A DNA stretch of 64,000 bases from contig JACRBN010000026.1 in NCBI GenBank assembly GCA_016213105.1, positions 310,001-374,000 of the forward strand, written 5' to 3'. Both the position numbers and the translations under genes were made by a program. The DNA comes from Chloroflexota bacterium. GTDB taxonomy: Bacteria; Chloroflexota; Anaerolineae; Anaerolineales; Villigracilaceae. Shown here one piece after another: positions 41,353 through 48,408 of the stretch. The stretch's first letter is position 1. Every line of letters begins with the position of its first letter. The notes under the pieces were generated by a model. It was not told the DNA's origin, searched no databases, and saw only the letters and a program-made list of their open reading frames with translations.

Positions 41353-42102
41353 TCACTCAGAAGCGCCTGTCTCTTTCGGTTCCAGACGTAATTTATCTTT
41401 CAACATATTTAGTTCATTTACCGCTTTTTGCGTGCGGGACTTATCTACGTAAAGACGATTGAGAACGTAATCCACCAAACCTATTAATATTTCAACTTCG
41501 TCTTGTGAAATTTTTTCTGGTAAATACGCTTGCGAGTCGTGAGCAAAAATATTTCCTATTTCCCTTATGCCGTGCATTATTTCTCGTAAATCTTTTGAAA
41601 GTTTCTCTTTCTCCAGAAGTAGATTTAACCGCTTTTTCAAATCGAGATGTTCAACTTCGCCTTTGACATTTGTTTTTGTTTCAGGAATCGCCTGCTCTTT
41701 GCAGAGTTGTTCTAAAGCAGCTCGGCATAAAATGAAGCCTGCTCGTGATGAGGTAGGAACAACCTTCTCTGCTTGAGCAACAATGTCGGCTATAGTGTGG
41801 GGAATTGAGTAGTGGCGCTGTTTTGTAGGAGCGTACAAAACCTCCCTTGTGTATTCTACAAAGTGCGATGATATTTCAGAATCATCTATGAAGTCTAAGT
41901 CAGCCGTGTAACGCAAGATAAGTATTTGTTCACATGCTCGACATCTCAAAACTTTATAATGGCTATTAAACCATTCGCCTTCGGGGTCGTGTTCTCGCGA
42001 ATCGTAAACACCTTCGCAGATGCAAAGCATTTCAGAAAGATTTCCACAAGGGCATCTTTCCCAGTTTGAGAATTTCACGCCACGTTCGAGAAGGTATTTC
42101 AT
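41353..42102 (-). CDS. DUF4145/HEPN-like protein
   Basis: The 249-aa protein starts with zinc-binding cysteines (RCPCGN, LCICEG, CRACEQ) and has a helical C-terminal part with GFILCRAALEQLCKEQAI and IREIGNIFAHD near 180-190, where R-x-x-x-N-x-x-x-H matches the HEPN-type RNase motif of DUF4145 proteins. Such proteins accompany restriction and other defence genes. TATATA 20 bases before the ATG could be its -10 box. It is the first gene of the AT-rich reverse cassette. Confidence 0.72.
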   Translation of the reverse strand: MKYLLERGVKFSNWERCPCGNLSEMLCICEGVYDSREHDPEGEWFNSHYKVLRCRACEQILILRYTADLDFIDDSEISSHFVEYTREVLYAPTKQRHYSIPHTIADIVAQAEKVVPTSSRAGFILCRAALEQLCKEQAIPETKTNVKGEVEHLDLKKRLNLLLEKEKLSKDLREIMHGIREIGNIFAHDSQAYLPEKISQDEVEILIGLVDYVLNRLYVDKSRTQKAVNELNMLKDKLRLEPKETGASE

Positions 42103-42334
42103 AAGGTTGATCTATATAAAGATTTTCATTTTGCAAGGGGCGCCAACAACTAGCGTTATGCTCCTTCAAGGCACAAATTGGCGGGCACAGCCCCGCCGCT
42201 CTTTTCCAAAAACTCAGCTCAGACGGGCAGACGAACCATTACAAATTCCCGTCCTGAGTTCAGTAAAACTATAGCAAATTCCCCGCCTTTTTTCATGTGT
42301 CATTTGTCATTCTCTCACTATAACAACTAAAACA

Positions 42335-42352
42335 GCCCGCCTTTCGGCGGGC
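42335..42352 (-). terminator. Terminator-like hairpin
   Basis: The 18-base stem-loop GCCCGCCTTTCGGCGGGC is followed by TGTTTTAG on the minus strand. Confidence 0.65.
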
Positions 42353-42433
42353 CGTTCACTCCTTAAATTGTCAGCGACAGCCTGAGGGGGGCAGGCTGCC
42401 GCTGACTTCGGCAGTATATCACAATTTCCACCG

Positions 42434-42473
42434 CCCTCCCCCAAATACGGCGCTCCCCAGCCGCATTTGGGGG
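42434..42473. repeat. Dispersed palindrome family, copy 6
   Basis: CCCTCCCCCAAATACGG...CCGCATTTGGGGGA, with the shared downstream tail near 42509-42530. Confidence 0.8.
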
Positions 42474-42672
42474 ACATCGTACCCGAAGCGCAGCGGAGCG
42501 GTAGGTGCCGCAGGCGGAGGGGGCTCACCCTTAAAAGCAAACCGCCCTGGCGTGAGGGGGGCACGTCAAGGCAGTTGCAATCGGGATTTTATGCAGGTGG
42601 GTTTCTCTTGTCAAGGGTCGAGGCAATGATTCGATCATCGGCCGCGGCCCCACCCTCCACAGACTCTACTCG

Positions 42673-42870
42673 TCAATCGCCGTGTCGCCGTGAACGATTG
42701 CGCGCATCGATGTACAACATCCACGCAGCGACAAAGGGCGCAAAGGGAACAGCCACCACCAGGAACACCAACGGAATACGCCATCGCTTGAAGATGCCAA
42801 CGAACAGGATCCCAAAAGCGGCGCACGCGAGCGCATACAACAGGGCCATAGGAAGAATTTGCTCAGACAT
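42673..42870 (-). CDS. Small membrane protein, 65 aa
   Basis: Two hydrophobic helices (residues 5-24 and 32-52) end in a basic tail (RNRSRRHGD). Last gene of the reverse small-gene operon. Size would allow a holin or membrane anchor; no family recognised. Confidence 0.6.
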   Translation of the reverse strand: MSEQILPMALLYALACAAFGILFVGIFKRWRIPLVFLVVAVPFAPFVAAWMLYIDARNRSRRHGD

Positions 42871-42881
42871 CCTCCCCTCCC

Positions 42882-43190
42882 CTACACCATCGGCCGCGGC
42901 CCCACCCTCCCGTACAGGAACGGCGGCCGCGCGATCTGCGACTCAATCGCCTGCACCGACGTCGCCCATGGCCAGGCCTTGCGCACCACATCCCACTCCG
43001 TAAAACTCGGCATCGTATCCGCCCGCTTCAAAACCAGTTGATACATCGGCGCTTCCCACGTGATCGTGATGATCAGGCCGTGCTTCAAACGCCGCTGGAT
43101 TGGCTGGCGCGGTCGGTGGTCGGCCTCCTCCACCATCTCCCGCAGCAGGTCAGACAAACGGAAAGTACGAACAGGCGAACTGTGTTTCAT
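42882..43190 (-). CDS. Unknown phage-type protein
   Basis: A 102-aa basic protein with a possible short helix-turn region (FRLSDLLREMVEEAD) and a beta-rich C-terminus (GLIITITWEAPMYQLVLKRA). GAGGAACCC stands before ATG 43190; the open frame extends upstream without homology. Follows the HTH gene by seven bases. Confidence 0.6.
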   Translation of the reverse strand: MKHSSPVRTFRLSDLLREMVEEADHRPRQPIQRRLKHGLIITITWEAPMYQLVLKRADTMPSFTEWDVVRKAWPWATSVQAIESQIARPPFLYGRVGPRPMV

Positions 43191-43197
43191 GGGTTCC

Positions 43198-43458
43198 TCA
43201 CTTCCTGAAATGGATATGACAATCGCGCAGGTCTTCATGGAAGACCACGCGCGGACGGGCCTGCCGCGCCGCCTTCGGCTTGCGCGGCAGGAACAACTTC
43301 ACGCGGGTTTCAGGGTTCGACGGCTCGATCCCCTTCACCAGCAACTCATGCACATAGCGCACATTCAGACCCAGCGCGTCAGCCAGCTTGTGAAAGCTGC
43401 CATGCTCGCGATACGCGCGGACCAGCTTATTCGGCACATTCGACGGATAGCCCTTCAT
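43198..43458 (-). CDS. Small HTH-type DNA-binding protein
   Basis: An 86-aa protein; residues 12-40 (RAYREHGSFHKLADALGLNV) fit a helix-turn-helix, followed by a basic tail. It probably regulates the operon or takes part in replication; no closer family is evident. Confidence 0.65.
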   Translation of the reverse strand: MKGYPSNVPNKLVRAYREHGSFHKLADALGLNVRYVHELLVKGIEPSNPETRVKLFLPRKPKAARQARPRVVFHEDLRDCHIHFRK

Positions 43459-43462
43459 CCCG

Positions 43463-43990
43463 TCACCCCTTCAACGCCTTCAAGGGCAGCGCCGTCTTTT
43501 TCATCCCCTGCAGGAGCAACGCAATTCGTCGGACCTGTTCGCGCTCAGCGGCCGTTAACTCCCGCCCACCCTCCGCGTCGGCATCGGGGAAGATCTGATT
43601 CTTGTGCAGAAACGCCTGGTAGTAATCCTCAATGCCCTTCTTCAAGGCCTTGCGATAGGCTCCATACAACCGCTCGATCTCAACCATCTGCGCGGGCGTA
43701 GCGCGCACAAGCACCTTTTTTCTGCTTCGGTTGATCTTGTACACCGTCACCCGAGCGATATTCTTGACCACCCCGACCACGTGGATCAACAAATCGCGCT
43801 CCATCTCGTTCTCCACGCCGAATAACTTTTCATCCTCGCGCTCGACCAGCACGTCATCCAGCGTCAAACCGTGCCTTTTCAACAGCAGGTCGAGTTTCCA
43901 CTGGGCCGCCTCACGCTCGCCGCCCAGGCCATGCTCTGCCAAAGCCTGAATCTTTCGCAGAGTATCCAAAACGTCAGAATTCACGGGCAT
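43463..43990 (-). CDS. DUF2786-like phage protein
   Basis: A 175-aa protein whose start (LDTLRKIQALAEHGLGGEREAA) resembles DUF2786 proteins, which open with a helix plus GxxxEREAA motif and are common in phages. Function unknown. It overlaps the upstream gene stop by ten bases. Confidence 0.65.
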   Translation of the reverse strand: MPVNSDVLDTLRKIQALAEHGLGGEREAAQWKLDLLLKRHGLTLDDVLVEREDEKLFGVENEMERDLLIHVVGVVKNIARVTVYKINRSRKKVLVRATPAQMVEIERLYGAYRKALKKGIEDYYQAFLHKNQIFPDADAEGGRELTAAEREQVRRIALLLQGMKKTALPLKALKG

Positions 43991-44610
43991 GCCACCACCT
44001 CCACCCAGGCCGCATTACTCCACCCCTGACGGGTCAACACCCAGCCATTGGCCCGATCCAGCACGCGAACAACTTCCCCGCCGTGGAGATAGGCCACGAC
44101 CGCGCCCGTCTCATAATCGGGAGCGTCCCGAATGTAGAGACTGTCCCCCAGCACGCGGACGCACTCAGGAGCAGTCCCCCGCTCCGCCGTCGGCTCCGCC
44201 TCCGCCGTGCGCGTCGGCGCGCGGGACGGCTCAGGGCTGGCCGGGACCATCGCCGCCGTCGGCGTCAAACAAGCCAGGCTGATCAGCAGGATCAGCACCA
44301 CCACAGGGGCCGCCCACTTCTGCCAGGGCGAGTCGGGAGCCTTCTTCCAGCCAGACTCACACGCAGGGCACAACGGCAGCCCAGCAGGCTTGGTCTCTGC
44401 CGCCTCGACGCTCATCCCCGACGGAAAAACATGCCCGCAAAAAGCGCTCTCCGCCTGGGTGCGCCCATACACACGGAAGAGATGGGCCACGCCGACAGGC
44501 TGATTCTGAAAGGTCTCTTTGCCGTCAGGCACCAGCGCAGGCACCGCCTGGCGCTCCACACGATACACAAAATGGACTTTCGGTTGTTGGAACGTTCTTT
44601 TTGTAGACAT
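43981..44610 (-). CDS. Zinc-site, membrane-anchored SH3-like protein
   Basis: A 209-aa protein: an N-terminal part with His/Cys residues (SAFCGHVFPSG, LPLCPACESG), a hydrophobic helix near 100-118 (APVVVLILLISLACL), a Ser/Pro/Thr-rich linker and a C-terminal SH3-like domain (VLGDSLYIRDAPDYETGAVV). The SH3 domain would be outside the membrane. It abuts the upstream gene. Confidence 0.68.
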   Translation of the reverse strand: MSTKRTFQQPKVHFVYRVERQAVPALVPDGKETFQNQPVGVAHLFRVYGRTQAESAFCGHVFPSGMSVEAAETKPAGLPLCPACESGWKKAPDSPWQKWAAPVVVLILLISLACLTPTAAMVPASPEPSRAPTRTAEAEPTAERGTAPECVRVLGDSLYIRDAPDYETGAVVAYLHGGEVVRVLDRANGWVLTRQGWSNAAWVEVVACP

Positions 44611-45216
44611 TCACGCCTCCTCATCTTGAAAAAATACCGAACTCGAATAGCGGGAAGATGCAGGCTTTTCCTCCACTACCTCGGGCGCAGGCCAATCTTT
44701 CTCGATCCTGTGAATCGCCGTGCCCAGGTGGCCATGCTCACGGTACACCTGCCTGACATGCGCATGGATGAACCCCTCGGTCACATGTGGGAGGGCTGAA
44801 AGCCTCGAAAGTGCAGGTTCGCGAATGCCATACCCCTTCAAAGTGCGGTAATTCACGCGGAAAGAATCGGAATTTTTCCGAGTTTCTTCTTCATCATCAC
44901 TTATATTTAAACTGCTTCCTTGATTTAAAGAAGAAGAAGTAGATCGGAAATTTTCCGAATCGCTCGAACCGATGGCCATCAGGGGCAGTTGCGCTCCGCC
45001 CGAGAGTTGCCATCCCCCCTGGACTTTGGTGATCAAGCTATACGTCGTCAGCAGCTTCAAGGCACTCGTTACAGGCTTGTCTGTGTACCCTGTCACCGTC
45101 GCCAGCCACTCCGCCGTCACCCGTTGCCGGGTCCAGTAGATGGCCAGCAGCACCGCCAGCGGCGCCCCCTTGAGTAGTCGAAGTAACTTGATTGGGTCAT
45201 CGAATTGCGTTTGCAT
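44611..45216 (-). CDS. Winged-helix, DnaD-like replication or regulatory protein
   Basis: A 201-aa protein with a winged helix in residues 10-70 (PLAVLLAIYWTRQRVTAEWL, TSALKLLTTYSLITKVQGGW), an acidic/Ser linker and a C-terminal helical part (VTEGFIHAHVRQVYREHGHL). This layout is shared with phage replication initiators of the DnaD/Rep type. AGGAGG precedes ATG 45216. It is the only replication candidate in the element. Confidence 0.62.
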   Translation of the reverse strand: MQTQFDDPIKLLRLLKGAPLAVLLAIYWTRQRVTAEWLATVTGYTDKPVTSALKLLTTYSLITKVQGGWQLSGGAQLPLMAIGSSDSENFRSTSSSLNQGSSLNISDDEEETRKNSDSFRVNYRTLKGYGIREPALSRLSALPHVTEGFIHAHVRQVYREHGHLGTAIHRIEKDWPAPEVVEEKPASSRYSSSVFFQDEEA

Positions 45217-45292
45217 AAACCTCCTGATGTAGGCTGCGATGTTTTATACGAAGGGCAGGCCGTGGCACTGCACAACCTGCCCTCCGATGTCC

Positions 45293-45583
45293 TTACACGT
45301 GGTGTGACATTTGGCGACTCTTGCGCTTGCGATGGGTGCTGTTGATCGTCCTTTTCCCATCGCCGACAGATGCCTTGAACCACTCGCCACAACCACACTC
45401 ACACTCACGCCATTCTTTTAGTCGGCGCTTGCCCGAGAACGGCCTGATAACTTCCCGAACCAGTTGGCTGCCATCGTCCCCGCCATCTGGCGCAAGCTGC
45501 CACGTGGCCAGGGAAAGTGCGGACAGCGGCTCGAGCGTTTCAGTATCCACGGCCTGCCTTCTTGGCGGCACTTGTCGCACCAT
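45293..45583 (-). CDS. Small zinc-finger-like protein, frame uncertain
   Basis: The C-terminal half (ECECGCGEWFKASVGDGKRT, then STHRKRKSRQ) resembles small phage zinc fingers with a C-C-C/H pattern. The N-terminal half is less sure: a second reading frame from GTG 45636 overlaps the upstream stop by four bases, as is usual in this operon, and encodes LALRLSDKLALILWCDKC. A frameshift joining the two frames is possible. Confidence 0.45.
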   Translation of the reverse strand: MVRQVPPRRQAVDTETLEPLSALSLATWQLAPDGGDDGSQLVREVIRPFSGKRRLKEWRECECGCGEWFKASVGDGKRTINSTHRKRKSRQMSHHV

Positions 45584-45632
45584 AGAATCAGTGCCAACTT
45601 GTCGCTCAAGCGCAGCGCCAGCCCCGTCGGGA

Positions 45633-46562
45633 TCACCCTTCGCGAAAAGGGGCCGTGAGCGGCTCGGCTTCCTCCTTTACGTCAAGTTCTGCCAGCCAAT
45701 CCTGACTTGCTTTCAGGCTCTGCATTGCCGCTTTCTTCTCGCACTCAGGCCCACAGTAAAAACTCCCTTCCTGTGACGGTTTTTCCTTGCACTGCCAGCA
45801 AACCACAGCGGCAGGTGCTTCGGCCTGAAAACTCCGCGGTTTCATATCCACAGGCACAGCCTTGGTCATGTCATTCGGGTCGCTCGCCTGCGCCTTCGCC
45901 CGCTGCCATGGCAGGCGCAAGTTCTGCCACGGCCAGCGCAAGCCTCCGCCTTCCTCAGCAATGGGCATTTCAACGGGCAGGGCATTGGCGTCGATGACCG
46001 TCGACGGATCCAGGTTCAACTCTCGCAAAGTCTCGCCCACCAGCCGACCGCGGATGACGCTGCCCATCTGCGCGCCGCTTTGCTGTAACTGCAATTCGGC
46101 TTGCCGCATCCCTTCGGCCTGTATTTTTGCCTTCTCGATGCCCAGCGAGATCGATGCCGAGATCTCGGGAGCGGACCCATGATGCAGATAGATCAGCGTC
46201 AGGTGACCGAGTAGCACCGCAATGAACACGTAAGACAGCGGCTTTGTAACCTCCTCTGCGATCAGCCAGCCGCTCGAAATGCCAACCTCCATCCCTGCCA
46301 GGCCGAGAACACCCAACAACCCGACCACAAAACCGAGCGCCGACCAAACAAACTGCATCGTGCTTTTGCAGCCGCTCACGAACACCAGGAACCAGGTCAG
46401 CGCCGCAAAGTCGAACAGCACCAGACCAATCGCCTGATTGAAGATGCTATCGGGAAAGATGTGGCCCAGGCCAGAAAACGAGATGCTGACAACGGCCACA
46501 AATACCCCGAGGACAAACAGGCCGAAAATCGCGCCTGTCAAATAGGGCAGTAACTTTTTCAT
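45633..46562 (-). CDS. Polytopic membrane protein with C-terminal zinc site
   Basis: The 309-aa protein has four hydrophobic helices in residues 5-140, a long cytoplasmic part with a helical stretch (KAKIQAEGMRQAELQLQQSG) and a C-terminal CWQCKEKPSQEGSFYCGPEC zinc ribbon. The AAAGGAGTTTCGCAAA leader precedes ATG 46562; the frame is open further upstream without homology. No family is recognised; position suggests an early membrane protein of the element. Confidence 0.7.
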   Translation of the reverse strand: MKKLLPYLTGAIFGLFVLGVFVAVVSISFSGLGHIFPDSIFNQAIGLVLFDFAALTWFLVFVSGCKSTMQFVWSALGFVVGLLGVLGLAGMEVGISSGWLIAEEVTKPLSYVFIAVLLGHLTLIYLHHGSAPEISASISLGIEKAKIQAEGMRQAELQLQQSGAQMGSVIRGRLVGETLRELNLDPSTVIDANALPVEMPIAEEGGGLRWPWQNLRLPWQRAKAQASDPNDMTKAVPVDMKPRSFQAEAPAAVVCWQCKEKPSQEGSFYCGPECEKKAAMQSLKASQDWLAELDVKEEAEPLTAPFREG

Positions 46563-46588
46563 TTTGCGAAACTCCTTTGAAGATCGAA

Positions 46589-46744
46589 TTACGGGACGAT
46601 CTGCACGCAGGTCACCCCAGGCAGACATCCATTGACGTACATTGACCAGGCCATCGCCAGAAAGACCAACGTTATTCCCAGGATGGCCAGCCCCACATAC
46701 CTGAGGGCGCTCAAAACCTTGCCAAACTTGCCATTTTTATTCAT
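46589..46744 (-). CDS. 51-aa membrane peptide
   Basis: ATG 46744 follows the leader AAAGGAGTTTCGCAAAA. The peptide has a basic start (MNKNGKFGK) and one hydrophobic helix (YVGLAILGITLVFLAMAW), then a short Cys-containing tail. It is the first gene of the reverse operon. Confidence 0.65.
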   Translation of the reverse strand: MNKNGKFGKVLSALRYVGLAILGITLVFLAMAWSMYVNGCLPGVTCVQIVP

Positions 46745-46783
46745 TTTTGCGAAACTCCTTTTACAGATTGTGATAGAATTTTT

Positions 46784-46832
46784 GTGACCGCTTGCGGTGG
46801 CAGTCGCGAAACTCCCCGCCGCAAGCGGTCAC
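46784..46832. other. Perfect 14-bp inverted repeat near the integrase
   Basis: GTGACCGCTTGCGG (46784-46797) and CCGCAAGCGGTCAC (46819-46832) flank 21 bases that contain TCGCGAAACTCC, the complement of the GGAGTTTCGC leader motif. It lies between the divergent reverse operon and the integrase gene. Confidence 0.8.
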
Positions 46833-46889
46833 CTTGGGCTTGTCAGGCTCTTTATGACGCTCGAAATCCTTTCTATTTTGTAATTCCGA

Positions 46890-46921
46890 TATACTTTATC
46901 CAATCCGTGAAATTGGATAAA
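46890..46921 (+). promoter_or_regulatory. Integrase -10 box and dyad operator
   Basis: TATACT (46890-46895) overlaps a perfect dyad TTTATCCAAT-CCGTGAA-ATTGGATAAA (46895-46921). A repressor on this site would block integrase transcription. No convincing -35 box is seen. Confidence 0.65.
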
Positions 46922-46988
46922 ATTAGAAGCACGGGGGCTTTCACCCACCGAACAACCCAGCCTCATCACTACTGTGGGAGCACGTTCA

Positions 46989-47897
46989 ATGCAAACCGAT
47001 AAAAATATCCTGACGGATGTCCAACAGACAACCGTCATGCATGCGATTTCCTCATTCCTTAGAATCGCATTGCAGGGAAAATCCCAGGAAACAAAAACCT
47101 GGTATCAAGCACGCCTGCGCCTGGTTGCACAGGTGCTTGGAGAAACGCGGCCACTGGCCGACGTGCTTGAAATTGACCTAATAAAATTACGTGAACACTG
47201 GGAAAGTCAAAAACTCTCCCCCCATACCCTGCATGGTTACATTCGTGCCGTTCGGCGGCTCTTCAAATGGCTGTACCGCAGGGGCTTTATCGTCGTGGAT
47301 TTATCGGCGGATATTGAATTGCCTCGGCTGCCAAAAGGCGGCAGAAAAGGCATTACCGATGAACATGCAGTTTTGATACTTGAAGAAGCCAAACGTAACA
47401 GTCCCCGCGACTACGCCATGCTGCTCATCTTTGCATCCGCCAACGCCAGGCGCGGCGGCGTGGCCGACCTGAAACTCACGGACCTATCCCTCGACCAGCC
47501 TGAACCACTCTGCAGACAGATCAGGGTGATTGAGAAAGGTAACAAAGAACGCACCATCATCATAGACGACCAGACCATAGCCGCCTTGCACGCCTGGCTG
47601 GCCGTGCGGCCGGATGGCTCTGAATATGTATTTGTTAAAGCAGATGGAGAAAAATTAAAAGTCAACTCTGTAAGTGAGGTGTTGGATCGTTACAAGCAAC
47701 GACTGGGCATTACAGGCCACTGCTCTCCCCACCAATGGCGGCACCGCTGGTTTCGGCGCATGCTATCCAACGGCATGCCACTGGCTCAAGCCGCCCAGCT
47801 GGGCGGGCATGAAAACGTCAATGTAACCTACCAATACTACGGCCAATTTGCCATAAAAGAGCTACAATCCGCCTACGACAAATACTACAGGCCCTAG
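46989..47897 (+). CDS. int: Tyrosine recombinase (integrase)
   Basis: The 302-aa protein has a SAM-like core-binding domain (residues 15-110) and a catalytic domain with Arg in SANARRGGVADLKL (near 150), Lys in IEKGNKER (near 180), HQWR (near 245), the GGH block (near 275) and Tyr in YQYYGQF, so the catalytic set appears complete. It would recombine the tRNA-Lys att site. ATG 46989 is preferred because GGGAG lies eight bases before it; GTG 46974 is the alternative. The stop is 10 bp from attR. Confidence 0.94.
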   Translation: MQTDKNILTDVQQTTVMHAISSFLRIALQGKSQETKTWYQARLRLVAQVLGETRPLADVLEIDLIKLREHWESQKLSPHTLHGYIRAVRRLFKWLYRRGFIVVDLSADIELPRLPKGGRKGITDEHAVLILEEAKRNSPRDYAMLLIFASANARRGGVADLKLTDLSLDQPEPLCRQIRVIEKGNKERTIIIDDQTIAALHAWLAVRPDGSEYVFVKADGEKLKVNSVSEVLDRYKQRLGITGHCSPHQWRHRWFRRMLSNGMPLAQAAQLGGHENVNVTYQYYGQFAIKELQSAYDKYYRP

Positions 47898-47907
47898 TAC
47901 CGACCAA

Positions 47908-47955
47908 TGGCCTTTTAAGCCATTGGTTGAGAGTTCGAATCTCTCCGCGCTCACT
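47908..47955. other. attR (48-bp direct repeat)
   Basis: Exact copy of 9216-9263. It carries the displaced original 3' part of tRNA-Lys, followed by a terminator at 47959-47982 that probably served the tRNA before integration. Confidence 0.93.
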
Positions 47956-48075
47956 CAAAATCCTCCCTTGTGGAGGATTTTTATTTGGTTGCGAGTCCCC
48001 GTTGAGGGGATGATATTCGAATCTCTCCGCGCTCACTAGAATCCTCCCGTTGTGGAGGATTTTTATTTGGCTGCT
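47934..48075. repeat. Duplicated tRNA-Lys tail with terminators (82-bp period)
   Basis: The tRNA T-loop and 3' tail plus a terminator (stem ATCCTCC/GGAGGAT, then T5) occur at 47934-47982 and again at 48016-48064. The second copy is preceded by the hairpin CCCCGTTGAGGGG and linker ATGATA (47997-48015), as in the tRNA-Met array at 7335-7498. Confidence 0.88.
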
Positions 48076-48180
48076 GGCCCCACGTGCTGGCCTGTGCAGT
48101 TTAAGGAAATTTTCGCCCTGCGAAAAACAAGCTCACAAATGCCGTTTTCCTTCCATGGGTGAGCTTGACTGAGACACGTA
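48076..48180. other. Short spacer without gene
   Basis: About 100 bases between the duplicated tail and the next gene; it contains an imperfect dyad (AGCTCACAAATG...GGTGAGCTTG) but nothing else is evident. Confidence 0.5.
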
Positions 48181-48378
48181 TCATGTTTGCTCATCCTTTA
48201 CGTACTGCGCCAGGACGATCCGCAGGATGTTCGACGGGGTCAGTTTCACGCGAACAGGCATGGATGGTAATAACTCACGCTCAATTTTTCTGCGCGCGAG
48301 TTCGAGTTTGTGTTTGTCATACTCATCCAGACGTATGGAGGTTGGAGTTGTGTTGGGGGAGGTATTGGTCTGTTTCAT
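48181..48378 (-). CDS. Small RHH-like or phage-debris protein
   Basis: The 65-aa protein has a possible RHH strand (PTSIRLDEYDKHKLELARRK) and ends PSNILRIVLAQYVKDEQT, a helix often seen in CopG-like regulators. No strong ribosome site. It may be a remnant of an older insertion at this tRNA. Confidence 0.45.
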   Translation of the reverse strand: MKQTNTSPNTTPTSIRLDEYDKHKLELARRKIERELLPSMPVRVKLTPSNILRIVLAQYVKDEQT

Positions 48379-48408
48379 CTTGTTTTGGATTCCCGCTTAT
48401 GAATGGAA

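Larger units (their letters stand above)
42103..42672. other. Intergenic region with terminator and palindrome
   Basis: No gene is supported in these 570 bases. A stem GCCCGCC/GGCGGGC at 42335-42352 followed on the minus strand by TGTTTT can end the reverse operon from 46744, and palindrome copy 6 lies at 42434-42473 with its GGTGCCGCAGGCGGAGGGGG tail. Confidence 0.65.
9216..47955. mobile_element. 38.7-kb phage-derived integrative element in tRNA-Lys
   Basis: Bounded by exact 48-bp att repeats, with an excisionase-like gene at the left end and a tyrosine integrase whose stop is 10 bp from attR. Inside are terminase, portal, protease-capsid, adaptor- and fibre-like genes, early small genes and two defence-like cargo blocks. 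Genes left of about 26.9 kb are on the plus strand and those between 27.3 and 46.7 kb on the minus strand. No tape measure, tail tube, sheath, primase or polymerase is recognised, which fits a capsid-forming satellite or a reduced prophage better than a complete tailed phage. Confidence 0.92.

Noticed and set aside
42673-46744. Conjugative (ICE) machinery as explanation for the element
   Set aside because: No relaxase, coupling protein or type IV secretion ATPase is recognised; the structural genes are of phage type.
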